Below, piece after piece: positions 16,205 through 24,356 of a stretch of DNA of 64,000 bases. Below the pieces are notes generated by a model that was given only the letters and a program-made list of their open reading frames with translations, had not been told where the DNA came from and ran no database searches. The DNA is from Streptomyces alboflavus. Its GTDB lineage: Bacteria; Actinomycetota; Actinomycetes; Streptomycetales; Streptomycetaceae. Numbering within the stretch: the first letter of the stretch is position 1; the number at the start of each line of letters is the position of its first letter. A program made the translations under genes and the position numbers. The stretch is from assembly GCF_000716675.1 (NCBI RefSeq), contig NZ_JNXT01000007.1, positions 62,001-126,000 on the forward strand, given 5' to 3'.

Positions 16205-16542
16205 TTGTCCACAGAAGTTATCCACAGGCGTCTTCTCGATCTGGGGACAAGTCGACAACGAAGTGCGACATCGTCGACATAGCGATCCTCAGCCCTCAGT
16301 TGCGTCCACAGCCCCGCACATCACCCCTCGTCCATTCTTTTCCCTTGACCAACTCTTTGGAGTTAACCATTTCCACTCGAAAGTTGGCCCGGAGGTGGTT
16401 TGGGGCAGGAATCCAGCGACACGGAGGCGGCATTCGGAGCGCCCCGTTCCGGTGTCCACAGATCTTTCGCACAGCCTGTGGATAACTTTCCGGACGTCCC
16501 CATTCCTGTGGACAACCACCTCCCCAAGTCCCGTTTCCCACA
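16205..16542. promoter_or_regulatory. Cluster of DnaA-box-like nonamers in the pheA-serS gap
   Basis: The 649-base gap between pheA and serS has no credible gene. It holds nonamers matching TTGTCCACA or TTATCCACA: TTGTCCACA 16205-16213, TTATCCACA 16218-16226, TGTGGATAA 16477-16485 (reverse) and TGTGGACAA 16507-16515 (reverse) are perfect. TGGGGACAA 16242-16250 and GTGTCCACA 16452-16460 differ by one base. GCGTCCACA 16302-16310 and TTTCCCACA 16534-16542 differ by two. The strong sites form two pairs, forward on the left and reverse on the right. Perfect boxes occur elsewhere in the window only near 28.25 kb. In Streptomyces, TTGTCCACA is the preferred DnaA box, and high-affinity clusters outside oriC titrate DnaA. 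Confidence 0.75.
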
Positions 16543-16741
16543 AGGGGATCGAGTCAAGGCGATGGCAGACATCTGCCCCGTTTCGGGGATTCGTGTCCGG
16601 TTTATTGACCCTCGGAGCGCGCGGCGATCTCCGGCCACCGGCACGACACCCGTACGTCACTCACAAGAATTCCCATTCCGGCAAAACGGTCATATCGCAC
16701 CTGAAGTGAATATCAAGTCGTGGGCCGGAACCGTGCGACGG

Positions 16742-16747
16742 TAGCCT
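16742..16747 (+). promoter_or_regulatory. Putative -10 element for leaderless serS
   Basis: TAGCCT ends 6 bases before the serS GTG at 16754. There is no properly spaced ribosome-binding site (GAGGGG abuts the start codon). A leaderless transcript starting at the GTG is therefore likely. No good -35 is visible. Confidence 0.4.
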
Positions 16748-16753
16748 TGAGGG

Positions 16754-18043
16754 GTGATTGACCTTCGCCTGCTCCGTGAGGACCCCGACCGTGTCCGCGC
16801 TTCTCAGCGCGCCCGTGGAGAGGACGTCGGCCTCGTCGACGCCCTGCTCTCCGCCGACGAGCGGCGCCGGTCGTCCGGGCTCAGCTTCGACGAGCTCCGC
16901 TCCGAGCAGAAGGCCCTCGGCAAGCTCATCCCCAAGGCGTCCGGCGACGAGAAGGCCGAGCTCCTGAAGAAGGCCGGCGAGCTCGCCGCCGAGGTGAAGG
17001 CCGCGAACGCCGCGCAGGACGAGGCCGACGAGGAGACCAAGCGCCTCCTCCTCCAGCTGGGCAACCTCGTGCACGTGGACGTGCCGGTGGGCGGCGAGGA
17101 GGACTTCGTCGTCCTGGAGACGCACGGCACGATCCGCGACTTCGCCGCCGAGGGCTTCGAGCCCAAGGACCACCTGGAGCTCGGCGAGGCGCTCGGCGCC
17201 ATCGACGTCGAGCGCGGCGCGAAGGTCTCCGGATCCCGGTTCTACTACCTGACGGGCGTCGGCGCGCTCCTGGAGCTCGCGCTGGTCAACGCGGCCATCG
17301 CGCAGGCCACGGAGGCCGGCTTCACGCCGATGCTGACCCCCGCCCTGGTCCGCCCGCGCGCCATGGAGGGCACCGGCTTCCTCGGCCAGGCCGCCGAGAA
17401 CGTGTACCACCTGGAGAAGGACGACTACTACCTGGTCGGCACCTCCGAGGTCCCGCTCGCGGCGTACCACATGGACGAGATCATCGACGCCGACAAGCTC
17501 CCCCTGCGGTACGCCGGGTTCTCGCCCTGCTTCCGCCGCGAGGCCGGGACGTACGGCAAGGACACCCGCGGCATCTTCCGGGTGCACCAGTTCGACAAGG
17601 TCGAGATGTTCTCGTACGTCGCGCCGGAGGACGCCGAGGCCGAGCACCAGCGGCTCCTGGACTGGGAGAAGCAGTGGCTGACCGGCCTCGAACTGCCCTT
17701 CCAGGTGATCGACGTCGCCTCCGCCGACCTGGGCGCGTCGGCCTCGCGCAAGTTCGACTGCGAGGCGTGGATCCCCACCCAGGGGAAGTACCGCGAGCTG
17801 ACGTCCGCGTCGAACTGCGACAGCTTCCAGGCCCGCCGCCTCTCCGTGCGCATGCGCGAGGAGCGCGACGGCAAGAAGGCGGTCCAGCCGCTCTCGACGC
17901 TGAACGGCACGCTGTGCGCGGTGCCCCGCACGATCGTGGCGCTCCTGGAGAACCACCAGCTGCCCGACGGCTCCGTGCGCGTCCCCGAGGTCCTGCGGCC
18001 GTATCTGGGGGGCCGGGAGATCCTGGAGCCCCTGGCCAAGTGA
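16754..18043 (+). CDS. serS: Seryl-tRNA synthetase
   Basis: A 429-residue class II synthetase that charges tRNA-Ser. The N-terminus ([23 protein letters not shown]) and a long antiparallel coiled coil to about residue 105 form the tRNA-binding arm. Motif 2 is seen in [21 protein letters not shown], and motif 3 in the C-terminal [19 protein letters not shown]. The serine-site signature [15 protein letters not shown] is intact. Length and GTG start are normal for Streptomyces. The next gene overlaps the stop by 4 bases (GTGA), so serS and the HAD phosphatase are co-translated. Confidence 0.97.
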   Translation: MIDLRLLREDPDRVRASQRARGEDVGLVDALLSADERRRSSGLSFDELRSEQKALGKLIPKASGDEKAELLKKAGELAAEVKAANAAQDEADEETKRLLLQLGNLVHVDVPVGGEEDFVVLETHGTIRDFAAEGFEPKDHLELGEALGAIDVERGAKVSGSRFYYLTGVGALLELALVNAAIAQATEAGFTPMLTPALVRPRAMEGTGFLGQAAENVYHLEKDDYYLVGTSEVPLAAYHMDEIIDADKLPLRYAGFSPCFRREAGTYGKDTRGIFRVHQFDKVEMFSYVAPEDAEAEHQRLLDWEKQWLTGLELPFQVIDVASADLGASASRKFDCEAWIPTQGKYRELTSASNCDSFQARRLSVRMREERDGKKAVQPLSTLNGTLCAVPRTIVALLENHQLPDGSVRVPEVLRPYLGGREILEPLAK

Positions 18044-18870
18044 GCACCGCGCCCACGGGCGGCTCCGGCCCGTCCTTTCCGTACCCGCTCGTCGCGACCG
18101 ACCTCGACGGGACGCTCCTGTCCCCCGACGACACGGTCTCGACGCGCACCCGGGACGCGCTCACCGCGGCCACCGCGGCGGGCGCGGCCCACATCATCGT
18201 CACCGGCCGCTCCGTCGCCTGGACCCGGCACGTCCTGGACGACCTCGGCTACGAGGGCATCGCCGTGTGCGGCCAGGGCGCGCAGGTCTACCACGCGGGT
18301 GAGCACCGCCTGCTGACCTCCGTGACCCTGGACCGCCAGCTCGCGGGCCTGGCCCTCGCCAAGATCGAGGCGGAGGTCGGCCCGCTGGCGCTCGCCGCGA
18401 GCCGCGACGGCCTGGACGGCGACGTCCTGGTCGGCCCCGGGTACGTGGTCCAGGAGGGCCCGCTCCCCGCCGTCCCCTTCACCGACGTCGCGGAGCTGTG
18501 GGCGGCACCGCTCACCAAGATGTACATCCAGCATCCCGGGCTGAGCGACGACGACCTCGCGGCCGCGGCGCAGCAGGCCGCGGGCGACCTGGTCGGCGTC
18601 ACGATGGCGGGCGCGGGCATAGTGGAGCTCCTGCCGCTCGGCCTGACGAAGGCGACGGGCCTGTCCCTCGCGGCCCGGCGCCTCGGCGTGAAGGCCGCGG
18701 ACACGATCGCCTTCGGCGACATGCCCAACGACATCCCGATGTTCGCCTGGTCCGCGCACGGCGTAGCCATGGCCAACGCCCACGAGGACCTCAAGGCAGT
18801 GGCCGACGAGGTCACGTCCTCCAACGAGGAGGACGGCATCGCGGCGGTACTGGAGCGGTTGCTGCCGTAG
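18040..18870 (+). CDS. Cof-type HAD-superfamily phosphatase
   Basis: A 276-residue HAD hydrolase of the Cof (type IIB) group. Motif I is [11 protein letters not shown] (nucleophile and acid/base Asp), motif II is IVTGRS, and motifs III/IV are the LTKATGLSL lysine and [11 protein letters not shown]. Such enzymes dephosphorylate sugar phosphates, pyridoxal phosphate or flavin precursors; the substrate is not predictable here. The GTG at 18040 overlaps the serS stop. A paralogue with the same motifs lies at 30216-31136. A strong hairpin follows at 18893-18951. Confidence 0.9.
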   Translation: MSTAPTGGSGPSFPYPLVATDLDGTLLSPDDTVSTRTRDALTAATAAGAAHIIVTGRSVAWTRHVLDDLGYEGIAVCGQGAQVYHAGEHRLLTSVTLDRQLAGLALAKIEAEVGPLALAASRDGLDGDVLVGPGYVVQEGPLPAVPFTDVAELWAAPLTKMYIQHPGLSDDDLAAAAQQAAGDLVGVTMAGAGIVELLPLGLTKATGLSLAARRLGVKAADTIAFGDMPNDIPMFAWSAHGVAMANAHEDLKAVADEVTSSNEEDGIAAVLERLLP

Positions 18871-18892
18871 CGCGGCTCCCCCCTCTGCACAC

Positions 18893-18951
18893 GCACTGGG
18901 CCGGGCCCAGGGTGCGGGAAACTTCCCGTGACCCAGGACCCGGCCCAGTGC
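18893..18951 (+). terminator. Hairpin terminator after serS-HAD, with nested stem
   Basis: GCACTGGGCCGGG (18893-18905) pairs perfectly with CCCGGCCCAGTGC (18939-18951), and an inner CGGGAA/TTCCCG pair lies at 18915-18928. No U-tract follows, as is usual in streptomycetes. The rest of the 372-base gap (18871-19242) shows no gene that I can support. Confidence 0.75.
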
Positions 18952-19242
18952 GACGTTGGGTGGGCGGCCCGCGCAGCGTGATGTGCGCGCTCGAAGCGGC
19001 CGCCCCGGGCGATCCCCCGTGGCGCGGGCTCGGACGGAGTGCAGTGACTACTCCGGAGCCTGCCGCGGACCGCCCTGCCGGGAGCACGACGACGGGTGGT
19101 TGAACATCGTCGGCTCCTCTCCCAGAAGGTGAGCACCGGGGCGGGGCCCCGACGCGGTGACACCCACTACTCTGCCCACCGCGGCCGGACCCCGCCACTG
19201 ATTTTTCTCGCCGTAGAAGCCGTCCCTCGCGGGGTCTGTGCC

Positions 19243-19509
19243 CTACTTCCGGCGCCGCTTCTTGCGCCGCCGACTGAAGAACCATCCGGCGGGCGGCTCG
19301 TCGGAGCGCCAGGGCTGCGGCTCGGGCGCCCGGTCCCGCCACCGGGCGGACAGCATCCGGGCCCGCGCCGACGGCTCGGCGGCCTCCGCGGACCGTATGA
19401 AGTCGTCGTCGAGGACGACGTCGTCCCAGGGCTCGCCCCCGGCGCTCCCGGGCTCACCGGCCCCGCCGGTCTCCCCGGCCCCTTCGTCCCGTCCCTTGTC
19501 CGATGCCAT
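19243..19509 (-). CDS. Conserved Streptomyces hypothetical protein, basic C-terminus
   Basis: An 88-residue soluble protein. The start at 19509 (MASDKGRDEG) is chosen because GGGAGG sits 8 bases upstream; 19539 is a possible longer start. A Gly/Glu-rich first third is followed by an acidic patch EPWDDVVLDDDFIRSA, a helix EPSARARMLSARWR, and a strongly basic end RRRKKRRRK. I recognise the acidic core as a conserved actinobacterial hypothetical protein but know no function. It is upstream of nothing on its strand and converges toward the serS-HAD unit. The basic tail could bind nucleic acid or membrane; this is speculation. Confidence 0.75.
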   Translation of the reverse strand: MASDKGRDEGAGETGGAGEPGSAGGEPWDDVVLDDDFIRSAEAAEPSARARMLSARWRDRAPEPQPWRSDEPPAGWFFSRRRKKRRRK

Positions 19510-19599
19510 CGCGGCACCTCCCGGCCACAGCTGAAGCATCCCCCTCCCACCAGTGTCCGGGTGGGAGGGTGAAGACGCCGTCAAGACTTCAAGCACCTG

Positions 19600-20322
19600 C
19601 TACTCGTCGCCGGCCAGCGTCAGCGTCCGCAGCTTCTGCCCGGCGTACCACGTGGCCCCGGCCGTGACCACGATCAGCAGGATCACCGCGGCGGGAAGAC
19701 CCACGTCGGAGGTGACCAGGTCACCGCCGTCCGCGGCCTTGTGGGCGACGGCGAGGGACCACTGCTGGACGCTGAGCGTGCGCGCCCCGGAGACCAGGGA
19801 GCCGAACAGCGCCTCCCACACGAGGGCGTACACGAGGCCGAAGACCACCGCGTGCCGGGTGACCGTGCCGAGCAGCAGGAAGATCGCCGCGTACGCGATG
19901 GAGGAGACGAGGGCGGCGATGGTGTAGGCGACGGCGATCTGCTGGCCGTTGCCGTTGAGGATCATGCCCGCGATGAACGTCGGGAGCGCCGAGAACGCCA
20001 TGGTGACGGCGATGGCGACGGTGAGCTTGGTGACGATGATCGTGGGCCGTTTGACCGGCTTGGACAGCAGGTAGAGCACGGAGCCGTCGTCGATCTCGGG
20101 GCCGATCGCGCCGGTGCCCGCGATGACGCCGATGATCGGCACCATCGTGGCGAGCGCGAACCCGCCGAGCAGGTCGGACGCGACCTGGTCGTCGGCGCCA
20201 CTGAGGGCGCGTACCGCCACGGAGATGACGATGAGCAGCAGCGGCAGGGCGAAGAGGATGAGGGCCCGGCGGCGGCCGAGGAGGGCCCGGTAGGTGAGCC
20301 GGGCGACAGTCGGGTCGTACAC
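19600..20322 (-). CDS. ABC-2 type transporter permease
   Basis: A 240-residue membrane protein with six predicted helices and no signal peptide, of the ABC-2 permease type: the first helix follows RALLGRRRALILFALPLLLIV, and GAIGPEIDDGSVLYLLSKP is the characteristic cytoplasmic loop. The GTG start at 20322 has AAGGGAG 5-6 bases upstream. It lies 11 bases after the ATPase gene (20334-21245), so these form one exporter. The substrate is unknown. A second permease/ATPase pair is immediately upstream, suggesting either a four-subunit exporter or two duplicated ones. Confidence 0.88.
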   Translation of the reverse strand: MYDPTVARLTYRALLGRRRALILFALPLLLIVISVAVRALSGADDQVASDLLGGFALATMVPIIGVIAGTGAIGPEIDDGSVLYLLSKPVKRPTIIVTKLTVAIAVTMAFSALPTFIAGMILNGNGQQIAVAYTIAALVSSIAYAAIFLLLGTVTRHAVVFGLVYALVWEALFGSLVSGARTLSVQQWSLAVAHKAADGGDLVTSDVGLPAAVILLIVVTAGATWYAGQKLRTLTLAGDE

Positions 20323-20333
20323 GGTGACTCCCT

Positions 20334-21245
20334 TCAGGCCGCGACGAGGTAGGAGAAGACCGACTCGAGCGACTCGTCCGAGGGCGAGACGGTCAGGAGC
20401 CGGATGTCGTGTTCGCGGGCGATGCGTGGCAACAGGGTGGTGAAGCGCCCGAAGTCGACGGCCTGGATGCGCAGCGCGCCCTCGTCGAGGTCGACTTCGA
20501 TGCCCGCGGTGGACGGGTCGGCGATCAGAGCGGCGGCGAGCGTGCGGTCGTCGCTCGAGCGCACCAGGTAGCGGTGCGGCCGGTCCGTCATCAGGCGGCG
20601 GATCTTGCGGAAGTCGCCGCTGGCCGCGTGGCGTCCGGCGACGATCACCTCGATGTGCGAGGCGAGCTGTTCGACCTCTTCGAGGATGTGCGAGGAGAAC
20701 AGGACGGTGCGGCCGTCGTCGCCCATCGTGCGCAGCAGCTCCATGAGTTGCATGCGCTGGCGCGGGTCCATGCCGTTGAAGGGCTCGTCGAGCAGCAGCA
20801 CGGACGGCTCGTGGACGAGCGCGGAGGCCATCTTCACGCGCTGCCGCATGCCCTTGGAGTACGTGGAGATCTTGCGGTCCTGCGCGTACTCCATCTCGAC
20901 CGTGGCGAGGGCGCGCTGGGCGGCCTTCTTGCCGAGGCCGTGCAACTCGGCGTTGGCGACGACGAATTCGCGGCCGGTGAGGAAGTCGTACATCCCCTCG
21001 CGCTCGGGGACGATCCCCAGGTGCTTGTAGATGGTCTCGTTGCGCCAGGTGGGGTGGCCGTCGAGGGTGACGCTGCCCGTGGAGGGGGCGAGGAAACCGC
21101 CCATCATGCTGATGAGGGTGGACTTCCCGGCGCCGTTGGGGCCGAGGAGGCCGGTGACTCCGGGGCTGATGGTCATCGTGATGTCGTTGACGGCCACGAC
21201 GTTGCCGAACCAGCGGGACACGTGGTCGATGGTGAGGGACGTCAT
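20334..21245 (-). CDS. ABC transporter ATP-binding protein
   Basis: A 303-residue ATPase of the ABC-2 exporter (DrrA/CcmA-like) group. It has Walker A GPNGAGKS, a Q-loop region, a diverged signature (YSKGMRQRVK in place of LSGGQ), Walker B SVLLLDEPFNGMD, and the H-loop in LFSSHIL. A C-terminal ~70-residue extension is typical of this group. It starts 3 bases after the upstream permease stop and ends 11 bases before the downstream permease, all leftward. The four ABC genes form a single transcription unit. Confidence 0.92.
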   Translation of the reverse strand: MTSLTIDHVSRWFGNVVAVNDITMTISPGVTGLLGPNGAGKSTLISMMGGFLAPSTGSVTLDGHPTWRNETIYKHLGIVPEREGMYDFLTGREFVVANAELHGLGKKAAQRALATVEMEYAQDRKISTYSKGMRQRVKMASALVHEPSVLLLDEPFNGMDPRQRMQLMELLRTMGDDGRTVLFSSHILEEVEQLASHIEVIVAGRHAASGDFRKIRRLMTDRPHRYLVRSSDDRTLAAALIADPSTAGIEVDLDEGALRIQAVDFGRFTTLLPRIAREHDIRLLTVSPSDESLESVFSYLVAA

Positions 21246-21248
21246 GGC

Positions 21249-22130
21249 TCAGAGCCCGGCCTTTCGGTAGCGGCGCAGCAGGCCGGCGTAGCTTCCGGCG
21301 ATGAGGGCGAGGACGACGAGGACGTACACGAGGCCCGTGCCGGTCGAGGGGCCCTGCTCTCCGGGGAAGGCGGATGTGGCGCCGAGGAAGGCGGTCTGTA
21401 CGCCGTCGATGAGGGTGATCGGTGAGAACAGGCCGAGCCAGCTGATGGCTTCGGAGCTGCCCTGTTCGTGGGCGATGGCCTGGACGGTGGAGACCGCTCC
21501 GTAGGAGATGGTCAGGACGGCGATGACGGCGGCGATGCCGAAGCCGCGGCGGGGGGTGACCGCCGAGATGACCAGGGCGATTCCGGAAAACAGCACGGAG
21601 AGCAGTGCTACGGAGACGAGCCCCTGGGCGAAGCCCTTCGTCTGGTCGGCGAAGTCGAGCTTGGCGAGGAGTGCGCCTACGTAGAGCACGATCAGCGGGA
21701 AGGCCGTGAGGATGAACAGGGCGCTCGCGAGTGCCGCGAACTTGGCGCGTACGTAGTCGACGCGTTCGATGGGGCGCGAGAAGTACAGGGGCACGGTCTT
21801 GAACCGCAGGTCCCTGGAGACGGTCTGTGGCGCCTGTGCGGCCAGGTAGAGGCCGATGACGGCCTGGAGCAGGACCGCGTAGCGCGTGTAGTCGACGGGG
21901 AGGTCGTTGGCCTTGGTGGCGACGGCGACCGCGACCATGATCAGCGCGGGGGCGCACATGACCCCGAAGAGGATCATCGGCAGGACCTTGGACTTGGCGG
22001 AGCGGCCGAGGCCGTAGGCGCCGCGCAGGCTCTGCGAGAACAACGAGCGGGCGGCGTACGCGCGGCCGAGGCGCTGGCCTTCGTAGTGCCGGTAGCCGAT
22101 GTTGTGGATCTGGGTGGAGTCAGCGGGCAT
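21249..22130 (-). CDS. ABC-2 type transporter permease
   Basis: A 293-residue permease with six to seven hydrophobic helices. The N-terminal motif IHNIGYRHYEGQRLGRAYA is characteristic of a group of actinobacterial ABC-2 permeases. VSRDLRFKTVPLYFSRPIERVDYVRAK, the conserved cytoplasmic segment after the second helix, shows it is related to but distinct from the 19600 permease. The ATG at 22130 overlaps the 3' end of the upstream ATPase gene by 11 bases, implying coupled translation. The C-terminus is basic (LLRRYRKAGL). Substrate unknown. Confidence 0.88.
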   Translation of the reverse strand: MPADSTQIHNIGYRHYEGQRLGRAYAARSLFSQSLRGAYGLGRSAKSKVLPMILFGVMCAPALIMVAVAVATKANDLPVDYTRYAVLLQAVIGLYLAAQAPQTVSRDLRFKTVPLYFSRPIERVDYVRAKFAALASALFILTAFPLIVLYVGALLAKLDFADQTKGFAQGLVSVALLSVLFSGIALVISAVTPRRGFGIAAVIAVLTISYGAVSTVQAIAHEQGSSEAISWLGLFSPITLIDGVQTAFLGATSAFPGEQGPSTGTGLVYVLVVLALIAGSYAGLLRRYRKAGL

Positions 22131-23175
22131 CGCGGCCGCCTCCCGTCTGCGTCTGCTCGGCGGCGGCTGCGGTGGCCGCCCAGGCGGCGGCGCGCTCGGT
22201 GAGCTGCTCGCTCTCGTCGGGCTTGCCGGACGATCCCGACTCGTCGGTGCGGAAGACCTCCGCGATGTGGTGCCTGCGCTGTTCCATGCGGACCAGGCCG
22301 AGGCCGAGGTCGGCCACCACGTCCCGGACGAGGTCGTAGGTGTCCTCGTCTGCCGCCTCCAGGAGCACGGTGTGCCCGGCGCCGGGGAGGCCGCCGCCGT
22401 CGTCCTGGGTGGCGACACCGCGGTCCTTGAGGGCCTCGCGCAGGGCGGCGGTGCCGTCCGGGTGCTCGTCACTGTCGGTGACCTCGACGGCGAGGGTCGC
22501 CGTGGTCTGGGTGAAGTCCGTGGTGGAGCTGGAGCGCAGGAGCTTGCCGCCGTCGATGACGACGACGTGGTCGCAGGTGCGCTCCAGTTCGCCCAGGAGG
22601 TGCGAGGTGACGAGGACCGAGATGCCGAAGTCGGTGTGGACGCGGCGGATCAGACCGAGCATCTCGTCGCGACCGACCGGGTCGAGGCCGTTGGTCGGTT
22701 CGTCGAGGAAGACCAGCTGGGGGTCGTGGACGAGGGCCTGCGCGAGCTTCACGCGCTGCTTCATGCCGGTCGAGTAGCCGCCGATGGGGCGGTAGCGCTC
22801 TTCGTAGAGCCCGACGTGGCGCAGGGTGTCCGCGGTGCGCTCGCGCGCGGCGGCCGGCGGCAGGCCCGACATGCGCGCCATGTGGACGACGAACTCGGTG
22901 GCCGAGACGTCGGGCGGCAGGCAGTCGTGCTCGGGCATGTAGCCGACGCGCTCGCGAATCCGGCCGCCTTCGGTGGCGACGTCGAGGCCGAGCACGGCGG
23001 CGCGGCCCTCCGTGGCGGGGGACAGACCCAGCAGGATCTTGATCAATGTGGACTTGCCGGCTCCGTTGGCTCCGACGAGTCCGGTCACACCGGGTCCGAT
23101 GTCCAAGGAGAGCCGGTCAAGTGCGGTCACCCGGGGGAACCGCATGCTCAGGCTTTCGGTCGCGATCACAGTCAC
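22120..23175 (-). CDS. ABC transporter ATP-binding protein
   Basis: An ATPase of about 351 residues. It has Walker A GANGAGKSTLIK, signature-like YSTGMKQRVKLAQAL, Walker B LVFLDEPTNGLDP, an H-loop in LVTSHLL, and a longer C-terminal extension ending in a polar tail. It heads the four-gene ABC unit. The start is uncertain: GTG codons at 23175 and 23169 are the likely ones and give the family N-terminus IATESLSMRFPRVTALD; no clear ribosome-binding site is visible. The 293-base gap to the divergent M24 gene should carry promoters for both units. Confidence 0.88.
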   Translation of the reverse strand: MTVIATESLSMRFPRVTALDRLSLDIGPGVTGLVGANGAGKSTLIKILLGLSPATEGRAAVLGLDVATEGGRIRERVGYMPEHDCLPPDVSATEFVVHMARMSGLPPAAARERTADTLRHVGLYEERYRPIGGYSTGMKQRVKLAQALVHDPQLVFLDEPTNGLDPVGRDEMLGLIRRVHTDFGISVLVTSHLLGELERTCDHVVVIDGGKLLRSSSTTDFTQTTATLAVEVTDSDEHPDGTAALREALKDRGVATQDDGGGLPGAGHTVLLEAADEDTYDLVRDVVADLGLGLVRMEQRRHHIAEVFRTDESGSSGKPDESEQLTERAAAWAATAAAAEQTQTGGGRDAR

Positions 23176-23468
23176 GGTTCGAACGTAGTGGCGCGGACCA
23201 CACCGAGGCGTCAGCCCTGAGGCTCGATCGACCGTCACTCTCGAGTATTACGGGCCCGTAGGGGTCGTCCGTAAGTCGCCCCCTACAGGTTCCCCCGGGT
23301 GCCGCCTCCGGGAACTTCCGGACCTGTCCCGCGGGGTTGGGCAGAACTATTGACGCAGCCGTCAGCCATTGTCACATTCATCAGTGTCAAGTTACGAGCG
23401 CGTACGGAGACGACGGAGCGCGGGCGCGAGCGGCACGGCGCCCGCGGACACGACGGACGGACGGTGGC

Positions 23469-24356
23469 ATGACCTCAGCCATGACCTCGGCGGTGGGCTC
23501 GACCGCGAGCGCGGCAGTGAAGGGTGAACTCCCCGCGGAGCTGCGGGGGTTCCGTCAGGTGCAGGCCCTCGCGTACGCGTGCGCGGAGGCCGTCGCCGCC
23601 CAGCTGAAGCCGGGGGTGACGGAGCGCGAGGCGGCGCGGATGCAGCGGGACTGGCTGCGCGAGCGGGGGGTGCGGGACTGGTTCCACCTGCCGTTCGCCT
23701 GGTTCGGCGACCGCACGGCGTTCACGAACTTCCGGATACCCCTGCAGTTCTTCCCGACCAACCGCAGGCTGGAGCCGGGGATGCCCTTCATCCTCGACAT
23801 GGCCCCGGTGTTCCAGGGCTGCACGGCCGACATCGGGTACTCCGGCTGTCTGGGCCTCAACCCCGTGCACGACAAGCTGCTCGCGGACCTGGAGGCGCAC
23901 CGCGAGCTGATCCTGCGCGAGGTCCGCGAGCGCCGCCCGCTGCGCGAGATCTACGAGAACGTGGACCGGCTCATGGTCCGCCAGGGGTACGCCAACCGCC
24001 ATCGCGCGTATCCCTTCGGCGTCATCGCGCACAAGGTCGACCGGGTCAAGGAGCGCCGCTTCTCCCCGCATGTCTTCGGGTTCGGCACGCAGTCCCTGAA
24101 GGGCCTCGCGAGCGACGCGCTGCACGGCCACCGGGACGGCTGGTCCCCCCTGTGGTCGCCGTACAAGTTCTCCGACCACCCGCCGCAGCCGGGCCTGTGG
24201 GCGGTCGAGCCGCATCTGGGATTCCGCGGCACGGGCGCGAAGTTCGAGGAGATCCTGGTCGTCACCGACTCCAAGGACCCCGAGCAGAGCGCCTTCTGGC
24301 TGGACGACGATCTGCCGCACGTGCGGCGCTGGGCCGAGGAAAGGGCTGCCGCATGA
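23469..24356 (+). CDS. M24-family metallopeptidase (Xaa-Pro peptidase-like)
   Basis: A 295-residue pita-bread-fold protein. Metal ligands of the family can be traced: Asp in FILDMAPVFQGCTADIG (two Asp), a His in IAHKVDR, and Glu in AVEPHLG and KFEEILVV. It resembles the single-domain M24 proteins that are often not true aminopeptidases. The ATG at 23469 is the first with a plausible N-terminus; 23481 is an alternative. It is the first gene of a tightly packed operon (M24, EphD-like, PF10118, MerR), and its stop overlaps the next start (ATGA). In this context it may act on a lipid- or small-molecule-related substrate; that is inference. Confidence 0.82.
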   Translation: MTSAMTSAVGSTASAAVKGELPAELRGFRQVQALAYACAEAVAAQLKPGVTEREAARMQRDWLRERGVRDWFHLPFAWFGDRTAFTNFRIPLQFFPTNRRLEPGMPFILDMAPVFQGCTADIGYSGCLGLNPVHDKLLADLEAHRELILREVRERRPLREIYENVDRLMVRQGYANRHRAYPFGVIAHKVDRVKERRFSPHVFGFGTQSLKGLASDALHGHRDGWSPLWSPYKFSDHPPQPGLWAVEPHLGFRGTGAKFEEILVVTDSKDPEQSAFWLDDDLPHVRRWAEERAAA

